The translations under genes were made by a program, and so were the position numbers. Of a DNA stretch of 64,000 nucleotides, positions 17,827 through 27,825 are shown piece by piece (the first letter of the stretch is position 1; each line of letters starts with the position of its first letter). A model generated the notes under the pieces. It did no database searches. It was not told the origin of the DNA and saw only the letters and a program-made list of their open reading frames with translations. Origin of the DNA: Acidimicrobiia bacterium. GTDB taxonomy: Bacteria; Actinomycetota; Acidimicrobiia; Spongiisociales; ZC4RG35. The DNA is taken from positions 62,001-126,000 of the forward strand of contig JANQRA010000020.1 of assembly GCA_028284765.1 (NCBI GenBank), in the 5' to 3' direction.

Positions 17827-19869
17827 TCAATCAAGCAGTATGTCCCGGGAGACCTCGTCGACCGATGCGACTCCACAAAGCCTCATCGACTCGACCAACT
17901 CTTGTGTGATCAGCTCGATCACCCTTTGGACACCCGCTTCTCCCGCGGCTGCAAGGCCCCACCAAACGGGTCGGCCGATCAAACCGGCACGAGCTCCCAT
18001 GGCGAGCACCTTGAGGAGGTCAGTCCCACTTCGGATTCCACCGTCTGCGAGGAGCTCCATCTTGTCCCCCTTGACCTCGAGTGCGCTTGCGATCACGTCG
18101 TACGCACTCACACTGCTGTCCAACTGCCGACCGCCGTGGTTGGACAGGATCACCGCGTCGATCTCGGCCTCGGCGGCAAGTCGGACATCATCGGGATGGA
18201 GTACGCCCTTCAAGACGATGGGCAACTCCGATACAGAGCGAATCCACTCGACGACTTCCCATGTCAACCGGCGATCGATACCACGACGGCTGGCGTCCGG
18301 GTCCAAATGGACGAACTCGACTTCTGGTGGGACGACCAACGGCTGGTGCAGTTCTCTCAGCCGGGTCGGCATTCCTGCATGGTCGACCGTCAGGCACAAG
18401 GCTCTGGCGCCGCTTCCCTCCGCTCTCTTGAGGATGTCCTCCATGTGTCGTCGATCCGGAGACATGTAGAGCTGCATCCAGAAAGGAACGCCCTCAGCGG
18501 CTACACGTTCCATTGTCGTCGAGGAGTTCATGGACAGCACCATTAGAAGGCCCGCTTCCTTGACGGCGCGCGCCGTGGCCACCTCGCCATCACGGTGCGC
18601 GAGTCGTTGCACCGCTGAGGGAGCAATGACCAATGGAAAGGCGAGGCCCTCTCCGAGCAGTGAGGTGTGGGTCCTGACCTCGTGGACATCGCGCATCACC
18701 CGAGGAACGAGACTGACCGAATCGAGACTCTGACGATTCCTTCCGACCGACGTCTCGAGCCCGGCTCCACCGGCCACGTATCCGAAAGTGGCATCGGAGA
18801 GGACAGCTTGGGCAAGATCCTCGAACTCGTCGACGTGATGGATCCGGGACACCTCGAAGTGTTCGGTTTCATCCTCGTGGCGTTCGACGAGGCCGGCGCC
18901 TTCGAGTAGCTCGAGAACGCGCTCCGCGGTGGCGTGATGCAGCTGGTCCCTTGACTCGCGGGAAGCACCGGCGACGTGCGGTGTTTGTATCACGTTGCGG
19001 TGACTTGATAGCGGGTCGGAAGCTGGATTGGGTGGTTCAGGATGTCGGACGTCGAGGGCGGCCACCGAGACTCGACCGCTATCTAGAGCATCGAGCAAGG
19101 CCCGCTCATCGACGATCGCTCCTCTGGAGACATTGACCAGTACGACACCCTCCTTCATCTGGGCAAAGGCATCCGGTCCAAGTAGCCCCCGAGAGCTCGG
19201 GTTCAAATCTGCACAAACCACGATCGCGTCGGATCTCTCCAACAACTCGACCAGAGGTACGTGCTCGATGCCGGCGGCAGCGTCAGGACTGACAGTCCCC
19301 CTATGCGTCATCGGCCGGGGACGCCGGCCCGTGGCTAAGACTTCGAACCCAAACGCCTTTGATCGTGCAGCCACAGCCCGTCCGACCCTCCCCGGGCCGA
19401 CCACGCCAAGTGTCTGACCACGCAATCGGCGTAGCTCGGACCTTTCTGCGACCTCGAGCGACGACCAGTTTCTGGCCTTGGCTACGTCGTTGAGGACGAC
19501 GATCCTGCGCTTGGCCGCAAGCAACAACGCCATGGCATGATCTGCGACCTCCTCGGTGCTCACCGCAAGATTGAGCACGGGCAGATCCGCCGCTTCCGCC
19601 GCAGCATGGTCGATGTGCTCTGTCCCTGACTGGGCTGCAACGATGCCAACGCAAGCGCTCATCTTCTCAATATCGCTGGCGGTAACCTCGTCGAGACCAG
19701 CAGCCACCACAACGGAAGCCTCACTGATCAGCTCGTTGCGCTGGTCCCGATTCTCTGGCACAACCAGGTCGACACCTCTAATTGCGAGCAATTCGACTTC
19801 GGTGGCGTAGTCGAAATCTGAGACCCAACTCAGCGGATCAAAGACGACGACGCACGGGCGCTGACTCAC
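17827..19869 (-). CDS. Fusion: N-terminal D-2-hydroxyacid dehydrogenase, C-terminal FMN-dependent alpha-hydroxyacid dehydrogenase/oxidase
   Basis: One 680-aa ORF. N-half RGQTLGVVGPGRVGRAVAARS, NVSRGAIVDERALLDAL, IQTPHVAGAS; C-half FPLVIAPSAVQRLAHRDGEVATARA, LPIVLKGVLHPDDVRLA, ILSNHGGRQLD, LLADGGIRSGTDLLKVLAMGAR. Confidence 0.9.
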   Translation of the reverse strand: MSQRPCVVVFDPLSWVSDFDYATEVELLAIRGVDLVVPENRDQRNELISEASVVVAAGLDEVTASDIEKMSACVGIVAAQSGTEHIDHAAAEAADLPVLNLAVSTEEVADHAMALLLAAKRRIVVLNDVAKARNWSSLEVAERSELRRLRGQTLGVVGPGRVGRAVAARSKAFGFEVLATGRRPRPMTHRGTVSPDAAAGIEHVPLVELLERSDAIVVCADLNPSSRGLLGPDAFAQMKEGVVLVNVSRGAIVDERALLDALDSGRVSVAALDVRHPEPPNPASDPLSSHRNVIQTPHVAGASRESRDQLHHATAERVLELLEGAGLVERHEDETEHFEVSRIHHVDEFEDLAQAVLSDATFGYVAGGAGLETSVGRNRQSLDSVSLVPRVMRDVHEVRTHTSLLGEGLAFPLVIAPSAVQRLAHRDGEVATARAVKEAGLLMVLSMNSSTTMERVAAEGVPFWMQLYMSPDRRHMEDILKRAEGSGARALCLTVDHAGMPTRLRELHQPLVVPPEVEFVHLDPDASRRGIDRRLTWEVVEWIRSVSELPIVLKGVLHPDDVRLAAEAEIDAVILSNHGGRQLDSSVSAYDVIASALEVKGDKMELLADGGIRSGTDLLKVLAMGARAGLIGRPVWWGLAAAGEAGVQRVIELITQELVESMRLCGVASVDEVSRDILLD

Positions 19870-20762
19870 GAGTCGAGTACGGGAGTCCTCAGCGCGCCGA
19901 TTCCCTCGATGCTCCCAATCATGACGTCGCCGGACTTCAAGAATCGGCCAGAGGCAGCCCCGACACCGGCCGGTGTACCGGTTGCAATGATGTCGCCAGG
20001 TTGAAGAGTCGTGAACCTCGATATGAATTCGATGAGGTCGGAGCAGTCGAAAATCATCGTTCCGGTAGAAGCATCTTGGGTGACTTCATCGTTCAATTGG
20101 AGTCGCATCTGGAGATCATGAGGATCTGAGATCTCGTCCGACGTGACGATCCATGGCCCGGTCGGAGAGAACGTGTCGAGCCACTTTCCGGCGAGCCAGT
20201 CGAAGAACCCGTCCCACGCCTGCACTTCCCTATCTTCGAGTCCCCACTCCATCGAACGTGCTGAGATGTCGTTGAGGATGGTGTAGCCCCCAACGTGCGA
20301 GAGGGCTTCCTCCCGCGAGACTTCCCTTGCGGTTGAGCCGATGACAATCGCCAGCTCCAACTCCCAGTCCACTTCATTGGAGACGTTTGGTAGCAACAAC
20401 GGCTCATCCGGGCCGATGAGAGCCGTTGTTGGTTTGATGAATATGCGCGGAGTGCGACGGTTCTTGTCGACCTTCGTACCGCCGCCTTCGTCGATGTGAG
20501 CCTGGTAGTTCCCGGCTGCAGCCAGAACCTTCCCAGGGTTCGGGATCGGAGTCAGCAGGGTGACATCCCCCAGCTCGTGATGTGGAACCGATGGGATCAG
20601 AGCTTCCAGTTGCGACTGCCAACCCGGAAGTCGCAACAATCCGAGCACGGACTTTGGCAGCGAACCGCCACTAGCTCTCCCGACATCGATCACACCATCC
20701 TCGATGGTGATGATCCCGGCGCGAGGCTCAGATCCATCAACGGTGAATGTTCCCAATCTCAT
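19866..20762 (-). CDS. Fumarylacetoacetate hydrolase-family protein
   Basis: KVLAAAGNYQAHIDEGG, EVDWELELAIVIGSTAREVSREEA, GDIIATGTPAGVG; start chosen at MRLGTFTVDG. Confidence 0.92.
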   Translation of the reverse strand: MRLGTFTVDGSEPRAGIITIEDGVIDVGRASGGSLPKSVLGLLRLPGWQSQLEALIPSVPHHELGDVTLLTPIPNPGKVLAAAGNYQAHIDEGGGTKVDKNRRTPRIFIKPTTALIGPDEPLLLPNVSNEVDWELELAIVIGSTAREVSREEALSHVGGYTILNDISARSMEWGLEDREVQAWDGFFDWLAGKWLDTFSPTGPWIVTSDEISDPHDLQMRLQLNDEVTQDASTGTMIFDCSDLIEFISRFTTLQPGDIIATGTPAGVGAASGRFLKSGDVMIGSIEGIGALRTPVLDS

Positions 20763-20811
20763 TGTGTTGTCTTCTCCTTGTCGAATGCTCGCCCGCGCCT
20801 CGAGACGCTCT

Positions 20812-22110
20812 TCATCTCTCCAAACCTGCCACGTCCAGCGGTCCGCCTTCTGATTCAAACTCGGCATCGACGTCGGCCCGAAGAGCCGGATCGGCGAGAT
20901 AGTCGAGGGCGGTCGCGGCCAGCCCATACGCTCCGTTGAGGACTCCAGCGTCACCGCTCGAAGAACCTGCATACTCAGCGAACTCGGCCGTGTGAATAGG
21001 AACCGTCTTCGGCGCAACCGTCACCTTCGGATGGATGGACGGGACTCGAACGCTCACGTTGCCCATGTCAGTAGAGCCTGAAGGGACTGGCGATCTGAGC
21101 GGCATCGGCTCTCCCTTCTCCGCCTGGGATAGTGCAAATCGATTGGCGAGAACCATGTTGTTGCGCACCGGCAGGGCGATTGGGTTCAGGTCCCAGTTCA
21201 CTTCCACGTTCGTCCCTGTACCAGCGGCCGCCGCGTGGAAAATCGCATCCATACGATCGGTGAGTTCGACCAGAGTGTCAACGTACCTAGACCTGACGTA
21301 GTACATGGCTGCCGCATGATCAGGGATGATGTTCGGCTTCTCCCCGCCATGGGTGATCACCCCGTGGATTCGATCGTCGGGTAGCAATTGTTGGCGGAGT
21401 TGACCGATCATCGTGTAGGCCGCAACGCAGGCGTCGAGAGCGTTCCGGCCCATGTATGGAACCGCCGATGCGTGTGCGCCTAGCCCATGAAACGAGACTT
21501 CGACCTGTCTCATGCCCAGATAGGTGCATGCAGCCGATGGCGAGCCAGCAGGGTGGACCATCATGGCGCAGTCGACATCATCGAACCCGCCTTCGCGAGC
21601 GATGAGTTCCTTTCCACTGCCGCCCTCCTCTGCAGGGCAACCGATCAGCCTGACGCTGCCTCCCAATTCATCGACCTGTGCAGCTGCAGCAAGGAACCCG
21701 CCGACGGCTGCTGCACATATGACGTTGTGACCACAGCCGTGGCCGATGCCTGGCAATGCGTCATACTCGGCGAGGATGGCGACACGCGGACGGCCGTCCC
21801 CCGCGGTTGCTACGAAAGATGTTTCAAGGCCGAAAACACCCACTTCGGCCTGCACGCCATTCTTGGAGAGCATCCCCGCCACAGATGCGGCAGCATGATG
21901 TTCGTTGAAAGCGGTTTCCGGGTTGGCGTGGATCGTATGAGACAACGACAGCAGATCGGACTCGATCTCCTCGAGAGTCCTGAGGATTAACTCCCTGCGC
22001 TCCGGGCCGGCCCCTTCCCGTTCGGGGAAGACATCAGCTTGATCATCGTCAGAGACGAGACGCTCGAGGTACTTCTCGTATGCCTGAGGTCGATTCAGAT
22101 TCCTGTTCAT
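20812..22110 (-). CDS. M20-family amidohydrolase (AbgB/ACY1L2-like)
   Basis: ILAEYDALPGIGHGCGHNVICAAAVGG, GCPAEEGGSGKELIAREGGFDDVD, GAHASAVPYMGRNALDA. Confidence 0.9.
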   Translation of the reverse strand: MNRNLNRPQAYEKYLERLVSDDDQADVFPEREGAGPERRELILRTLEEIESDLLSLSHTIHANPETAFNEHHAAASVAGMLSKNGVQAEVGVFGLETSFVATAGDGRPRVAILAEYDALPGIGHGCGHNVICAAAVGGFLAAAAQVDELGGSVRLIGCPAEEGGSGKELIAREGGFDDVDCAMMVHPAGSPSAACTYLGMRQVEVSFHGLGAHASAVPYMGRNALDACVAAYTMIGQLRQQLLPDDRIHGVITHGGEKPNIIPDHAAAMYYVRSRYVDTLVELTDRMDAIFHAAAAGTGTNVEVNWDLNPIALPVRNNMVLANRFALSQAEKGEPMPLRSPVPSGSTDMGNVSVRVPSIHPKVTVAPKTVPIHTAEFAEYAGSSSGDAGVLNGAYGLAATALDYLADPALRADVDAEFESEGGPLDVAGLER

Positions 22111-23630
22111 TCCTTCTCGACTCCTATTCGGCGCCCAGCTACGAGGACCATCTCGATCCCTCGAGGCGCGGTACGGGGATTGTCGTAATCATCAGTCCCG
22201 GTCACCGTCTCCGGATCGAATACGACGAGATCCGCTCGCCTACCCGGCTCGATGATGCCGCGATCTGACAACCCATACGCATCTGCTGGCTTCCCGCTCA
22301 TCTTGTGCACAGCGTCACCAATCGAAATGAGTCCCTTCTCCCGTGCGAGGTCACCCAGAACTCGGGTGAACGTGCCGAAGCCTCTTGGGTGAGCTTTGGA
22401 ACCGACGTATACGCCATCGCTGGCGATGAGAGTGCGGGGGTCAGCGAGAGTTCTCTTCATGATGGCGTCCCACGAAACGTCAGGTGCCTGCCAGGCATAG
22501 ATCAAGACACCGCACGGCATCTCGTGTTTGAGCAACTCCACGGCAACACGACCAACCGTCGTTCCCCATTCGTCGGCAATCGACCCAAGGGTGCTTCCTT
22601 CATGCTTGCCGCTTGTCGTCCCGGCAACGATGACCTGCTTGTCGACACCACCAGTCAGTCTTTCCTCAAGGTGCGAAGCCAACTCTGACGCGAGAGCCTC
22701 GTCATGGGTGAGCTTCTGAGAAAGCTCTGTGACTCCATGTGCCAGAAGCCTCGGAGGAACATGAAATGCAAGCGAGGTGCAGCCAGCGGGGTACAAGTAA
22801 GAATCTACGGTGACATCTGCGGTTTGATTGACCTGGTCGAGAAGGGCCAAGCCATCCTCGTCGAGACGCTCGTGGGCGATTCGCACTCCCGCACCAGTTC
22901 TCCGGCCGACCTCCGCGGCCTCAACCCATGCCCCGTCTCGACCCGCGTCGAGGAGTCGAATGTGACTGGCATACACACCACCTCGATCGGCGACGCGCTC
23001 GACCAACTCGACCAGCTCGTTCGTCTCCGAAAAGCGACCCGGTAAGTAGTCGAGGCCCGTTGCGAGCCCAACGGCACCGGCATCGAGCCAATCGGCAACC
23101 ATCACATGCATGCGCTTCATCTCGGACGGCCCAGGCTTGTGTTGCGAATCGCCCATGACGGCCGCTCGGACGTTGTTGTGTGGAACCATCGGTACCACGT
23201 CAGACAGGCTGCCCTTTCTGAGGTCTGCCAGGAACCCGGACGGGGTGTCCCAGCGTGGCAATGGGTCGAGCAGTGGCCCGTAGATCGCTGCGGTGTCTTC
23301 CCACCAGCGGTTGCTCGACTCTTCTGCCAACCCCACCCAGCCAAAACCGTCTGCTCCAGTCAGCGTCGTCGTGACCCCTTGTGCCGTGAGAGCAGTTCGG
23401 TCTGGATGACCTTTGATCGACGCCATCTCGATGTGAGTGTGCGTGTCGATGAATCCCGGAGCCAACACTTTGCCCCCAAGGTCGATCGTGTCTTGCCTCG
23501 CGGCGCTGGAAAGGTCGCCCACAGCTGCTATCTGCCCATCGGAGACTCCGACTTCTGCCGGCGTAGGGACAGCCGATGGTCGGCCATCGATCACCGCAGC
23601 ATTCGATAGGACGAGATCAAATGGCCTCAC
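22107..23630 (-). CDS. D-aminoacylase-type amidohydrolase
   Basis: LAPGFIDTHTHIE, TGLDYLPGRFSETNELVEL, MSGKPADAYGLSDRGIIEPGRRADLVVFDP. Confidence 0.88.
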   Translation of the reverse strand: MRPFDLVLSNAAVIDGRPSAVPTPAEVGVSDGQIAAVGDLSSAARQDTIDLGGKVLAPGFIDTHTHIEMASIKGHPDRTALTAQGVTTTLTGADGFGWVGLAEESSNRWWEDTAAIYGPLLDPLPRWDTPSGFLADLRKGSLSDVVPMVPHNNVRAAVMGDSQHKPGPSEMKRMHVMVADWLDAGAVGLATGLDYLPGRFSETNELVELVERVADRGGVYASHIRLLDAGRDGAWVEAAEVGRRTGAGVRIAHERLDEDGLALLDQVNQTADVTVDSYLYPAGCTSLAFHVPPRLLAHGVTELSQKLTHDEALASELASHLEERLTGGVDKQVIVAGTTSGKHEGSTLGSIADEWGTTVGRVAVELLKHEMPCGVLIYAWQAPDVSWDAIMKRTLADPRTLIASDGVYVGSKAHPRGFGTFTRVLGDLAREKGLISIGDAVHKMSGKPADAYGLSDRGIIEPGRRADLVVFDPETVTGTDDYDNPRTAPRGIEMVLVAGRRIGVEKE

Positions 23631-24727
23631 TGAAGGGCTCCGCGGGCGGCCAAGGGAATCACATCCACGACAACTCCGTCTCTCACACCGAGGAACTCGT
23701 TGTGCAAGACGGTGGTGGCGTCGCTGTAACCCGGAATGAACTTGAGTCGGTCGCCTATCTGTGGATCCGAACCATCCGGGAGGTCCAAGCGCATGTGCTC
23801 CGCGTATAGCTGTGAGACCTCAGACCTGTTGATGTCGACGCAGATCGGCTTCATGATTTTGTCGGGAAGCGCTTTCCACCCCGCGTCGAGTATCGCCTCA
23901 CGCTCAGTAGGTCGAGAACCGACGGCGGCAACCGCAAAAAGGGCATTTGCGAGGTCCACCCCGCACATCTCCCGATAGAACCTGTCCATGAGGCACCCGC
24001 CTCCCGCCTGGATTTCAGTGACACCATCTATCGCAGAGGTGATTTCAAAGCTACCGGTGCCGCCGCAACTGACGATGTCCACATCGATGCCGCTGTCCCG
24101 GATCGCTTCAGCCGCCTTCACCACCCGGCTGACCGCCTCATTGATGGCTCTTGATTTCTCGTCGGTTGAGGAGATCGTGAGGAGATGACCCTCGTATCCC
24201 ATCACCCCAGCAAACGGAAGCCCAGAGGCGACGATTTTCTCCGCCAAAACAACGGCGTCCTCAGTCGATCGCACACCTGCCCTCGACATGCCGATATCGA
24301 CTTCGATGAGAAGCGGGATCGATTGGCCAGCTGAATGGGACGCCACTTTGGCAAGCTCTAGATGCTCCGGGCTATCGATGGTGGCCGCGGCCCAGGCACT
24401 CTCCTGGAGTTCGGCCAACCGCAACCAAGCCTGTTCTGTGCTGGGCTGATTAGCGATGAGTATCTGATCAATACCTCCGGCCGCCATCACCTCCGCCTCC
24501 CCGACTTTGGCGCAGGTGACACCAATCGCCCCAGCCTCGACCATTTTCTGAGCGAGAAGAGGGGACTTGTGCGCCTTTATGTGGGGTCGCCAGTCCAGCC
24601 CGCGACGAGCCATGTGCCCGGCTAGCACTGAACAATTGGCTTCGAAGGCGTCCAGGTCCACAACCAAAGATGGGGTCGGCAACGAGGAAACCTCTAATCC
24701 GATGCTCGGATGCTGGCGGTCATTCAC
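23627..24727 (-). CDS. D-threonine aldolase/alanine racemase N-terminal-fold PLP protein
   Basis: LPTPSLVVDLDAFEANCSVLAGHMARRGLDWRPHIKAHKSPLLAQKMVEAGAIGVTCAKVGEAEVMA; metal-site-like C-terminus. Confidence 0.88.
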   Translation of the reverse strand: MNDRQHPSIGLEVSSLPTPSLVVDLDAFEANCSVLAGHMARRGLDWRPHIKAHKSPLLAQKMVEAGAIGVTCAKVGEAEVMAAGGIDQILIANQPSTEQAWLRLAELQESAWAAATIDSPEHLELAKVASHSAGQSIPLLIEVDIGMSRAGVRSTEDAVVLAEKIVASGLPFAGVMGYEGHLLTISSTDEKSRAINEAVSRVVKAAEAIRDSGIDVDIVSCGGTGSFEITSAIDGVTEIQAGGGCLMDRFYREMCGVDLANALFAVAAVGSRPTEREAILDAGWKALPDKIMKPICVDINRSEVSQLYAEHMRLDLPDGSDPQIGDRLKFIPGYSDATTVLHNEFLGVRDGVVVDVIPLAARGALQ

Positions 24728-24748
24728 AAGTTTGCTCCTCTGTCAGAT

Positions 24749-26335
24749 TCATCGGATCGCGACGCCGGCCCTTTCTGCTGTCAGGCAGCCGTTCTGCATC
24801 GCCCAACTTCCGTTGACCATTACGTCTCTGATCCCGGCTGGTTTCCTACTGGGGTACTTCTCTGTCGCCTCGTTCGCTATCGAGCCTTCGGAGAAGACAA
24901 CCACATCGGCCTTTTTCCCGGACGCCAGCCTTCCGCGATTCCGGATGCCAAGACGTCCGGCAGGTATGGAGGTCGCCTTCGCCACGGCCTCGGGCAGCCC
25001 AATGACCCCTCTGTCGCGGACATAGTCTCCAAAAAGAAGGGGAAACGTGCCAAAGGTCTTGGGCATCAGCCCGAGATGTGAGTGCTCTACCGGATGGGCA
25101 GACATGCCGTCCGTCACCGGGACACATGCCTTGTGCTGGAGCAGCGTGTCGAGGTCTTCCTGGCGCTTGATCGTCGGGGCTACCCAGAACTGCGGATCTG
25201 TTCGGAGCAGCTCCACAGCCCCGTCTGCGGGTGAGAGGCCGGCATCGCGTGCAAAACCCCCGATGGTGATACCGACCATCCATGCGGCGCTTCGATCACC
25301 GACTTTGACGATCTGATCGTCGTCCCAGTCACGCTCCGCTTCCTTCAACTCCTCGCTGAGTCTCCTTCGGTGCTCCGGATCATTGAGGCGCTCAACTAGA
25401 ACGGAGAGACCACCTGCCAGGGCCCAGCGCGGCAAAGATTGAGAGAAGGCCCCACCTCCTCTGGTGAACAGGGTGAGATCGAAGGTCGCCTTACCTCCCC
25501 TGGCGTTCTCGTCGTCGATCAGGTCGAGCATTGCCCTTGCCTCATCAACCGGGTCGCTTGTGCTCGGGTAGAGATGGGAGACATTGACGTGCGTATCGGC
25601 TGCTCTGCCCGTCGCGAGGGCCTCTTCCAGACTCTCGATTGTTGGCTGGCCGCCGTAACGCATATGGGTGTGATAACTACGTCCTGCGAGTCCTGCCTCC
25701 TTGGCGATGGCGACGATCTCATCGAACCGTGCATATAGACCGGGCGGGTACGAGAGACCGGTGCTGACGCCCATGGCGCCTTGCTCGATGCTCGACCGCG
25801 CAAGGCGAGCCATCAGCTGAGTCTCCTCCGGAGTGGGTGGTCGGTCTTCAGATCCGACGGCGAGCCTCCGGAGGGTGTTGTGACCCACGAGTGTGCCGAC
25901 GTTTGTACGGGGCGAGGTCAGTTCGATGGTGTCCAAGTACTCCGCTGTTGAATCCCAACCCCAGACAGTCGGAGCGCCGTCGGCGCCTGGGAAACCGAAC
26001 ACGGGCTCTTCTTGTCGAAGACTCTCTCTCGTCTTGTCGTCGGTAGGAGCGGCCGAGAATCCGCAATGCCCCACGATCTGCGTCGTGATCCCCTGCCAAA
26101 CAGCGCTGACACAGTCGGGATCGGACAGTGCCGAAACGTCGGAATGTGTGTGCAAGTCGATGAATCCAGGCGACACAACGCAACCAGAAGCGTCAAATCT
26201 CTGTGCATCCGCTATCGGTTCGGAGTTGCCAACCCCGGCGATCTCATCACCGACAATGAGGAGACTCCCTTGGAATGGCTCACCCCCAGAGCCGTCGACG
26301 ATCACTCCGCCCTCTATCACGGTCCTCTCAGCCAA
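24749..26335 (-). CDS. D-aminoacylase-type amidohydrolase
   Basis: VSPGFIDLHTHSDVSALSDPDCVSAVWQGITTQIVGHCGFSAAP, GVSTGLSYPPGLYARFDEIVAI, GRLGIRNRGRLASGKKADVVVF. Confidence 0.9.
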   Translation of the reverse strand: MAERTVIEGGVIVDGSGGEPFQGSLLIVGDEIAGVGNSEPIADAQRFDASGCVVSPGFIDLHTHSDVSALSDPDCVSAVWQGITTQIVGHCGFSAAPTDDKTRESLRQEEPVFGFPGADGAPTVWGWDSTAEYLDTIELTSPRTNVGTLVGHNTLRRLAVGSEDRPPTPEETQLMARLARSSIEQGAMGVSTGLSYPPGLYARFDEIVAIAKEAGLAGRSYHTHMRYGGQPTIESLEEALATGRAADTHVNVSHLYPSTSDPVDEARAMLDLIDDENARGGKATFDLTLFTRGGGAFSQSLPRWALAGGLSVLVERLNDPEHRRRLSEELKEAERDWDDDQIVKVGDRSAAWMVGITIGGFARDAGLSPADGAVELLRTDPQFWVAPTIKRQEDLDTLLQHKACVPVTDGMSAHPVEHSHLGLMPKTFGTFPLLFGDYVRDRGVIGLPEAVAKATSIPAGRLGIRNRGRLASGKKADVVVFSEGSIANEATEKYPSRKPAGIRDVMVNGSWAMQNGCLTAERAGVAIR

Positions 26336-26380
26336 CTATGTTCGCTCCCGCAAACGGGCAGCGAAGTGATCGGTCGAATA

Positions 26381-27673
26381 TCACGTATAATCCGCCCGAA
26401 TCGAAGACGCTGTACGGCTTCCGGTTGAGACCTCACCCACAACGTCACCAAGGTCTTGCAAGTACGGCGTGACCGCAGGGGAATGGCCGAGAGACTGCAT
26501 GAACCGAATGCAAGGAACCGGCCACGTATCACGGGAGACCAACCATCCCCGTTCTTTCAGGCCGTCCGCTATAGCGAACATGTCCAAGGAATCAGACGTA
26601 AAGGCAAAGACGGTCATGGCCGGCTCACCCATCACCCGGAGACCCTCGATGTCGTCAATACCCTGCTGGAGTCTCCTCACAAAATCCAACGACTCCCTAA
26701 CTATCCGTTGGTAGCCGGCCCGACCGAGATACCTGAGCACGGCCCAGGCCGCGGCGATAGCTCCGCCGGGCCTTGTTCCTGTCATGCTTGGAGTCACGTA
26801 CCAGTCCGGATTGCGTTCCGGTGCGCCAAAGCGAAACTCCTGGTGAGAGTAGATCTCCGGATCCCGCGAGACGATGACGGAGGCACCTTTGGCGCCATAT
26901 CCGAACTTGTGCAGATCGGCGGAGATCGTCGTCACTCCAGGCGTGCGGAAGTCAAAGGTCGGGAAGACCTCTCCAACATCTTCTGCGAATGGAAGAAACC
27001 AGCCGCCGACACACGCATCGACATGGAAGTTGATGTCTCGCTCTATTGCTAGTGCGGCCATCGTGGGGATTGGGTCGACCATTCCGAGCGTGAGACTTGG
27101 AGCAGAACCGACGAGCAGGACAGTGTTGTCTGTGACGGCTGCTTGGTACGCCTCCAAATCCACCTGATGCTGTGAGTCGAGCGGAACCTTCTTCACGTCG
27201 AGGCCGAAGTAGTGGCCGCCCTTCCAAAACGCCGGATGAGCTGATGCTGGGACCACCATCTCGGGCTTGTCGATCTCTGGATGTGTAGCGCGAGCTCGGT
27301 CGCGAGCCGATTTGATGCCCATCAGAATGCTCTCCGAGCCGCCGGAAGTCACGCTCCCAACTGCATCGGGGCCGTGGAAGAGATCAGCTGCGAAGTCGAT
27401 GATGTCCCGTTCGAAAGCTGCCAGACCTGGGTAGTAGCCCGCATATAGAGCATTAGTCGAGAAGAATCGGAGGTAGGCATCCTTGGCAACATCGAGCACA
27501 TCCTGTGACGGGTAGTAGTTGACGCCGGCTGCCATCCGGCTTCGCCATTGCACTTGTCCTTCAGAGGCAGCAGCAAGCAGTTCGCTGACCTCACCTTGGC
27601 TGAGACTGTCCTTAGGCAGTTTCGCCCGCTCGGGTGGATCCTCTCTGGGTGATGTTGTGGCCAATCGAGCCAT
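26381..27673 (-). CDS. PLP-dependent group II decarboxylase/sphingosine-1-phosphate-lyase-like protein
   Basis: GSVTSGGSESILMGIKSARDRAR, FHVDACVGGWFLPFAEDVG, SADLHKFGYGAKGASVIV; ATG 27673 preferred over TTG 27688. Confidence 0.88.
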   Translation of the reverse strand: MARLATTSPREDPPERAKLPKDSLSQGEVSELLAAASEGQVQWRSRMAAGVNYYPSQDVLDVAKDAYLRFFSTNALYAGYYPGLAAFERDIIDFAADLFHGPDAVGSVTSGGSESILMGIKSARDRARATHPEIDKPEMVVPASAHPAFWKGGHYFGLDVKKVPLDSQHQVDLEAYQAAVTDNTVLLVGSAPSLTLGMVDPIPTMAALAIERDINFHVDACVGGWFLPFAEDVGEVFPTFDFRTPGVTTISADLHKFGYGAKGASVIVSRDPEIYSHQEFRFGAPERNPDWYVTPSMTGTRPGGAIAAAWAVLRYLGRAGYQRIVRESLDFVRRLQQGIDDIEGLRVMGEPAMTVFAFTSDSLDMFAIADGLKERGWLVSRDTWPVPCIRFMQSLGHSPAVTPYLQDLGDVVGEVSTGSRTASSIRADYT

Positions 27674-27687
27674 CCCGACGCTTGGCA

Positions 27688-27700
27688 AATGTCGGACGTA
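27688..27700. promoter_or_regulatory. Putative GntR/FCD operator
   Basis: AATGTCGGACGTA at the head of the 27.7-to-17.8 kb minus-strand operon. Confidence 0.55.
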
Positions 27701-27825
27701 TCGTCGTAGCCAGACCGTCCAGTGTCAAGAATTCGGATTCGCGACTCTCACCTAGAGCGGATGGCACACTTGCAGCTAGTCGAGGGTTTTCGAAGTGAGC
27801 AGCTCCGTTTCAAATCGACGCCTAC

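Noticed and set aside
17129-17830. 233-aa antisense ORF opposite the PhyH gene
   Set aside because: Shadow ORF; the sense strand carries iron-ligand motifs.
24742-24748. GTCAGAT near the D-aminoacylase/D-threonine-aldolase junction as an operator
   Set aside because: Overlaps the D-aminoacylase stop region within a tight operon and lacks palindromic arms.
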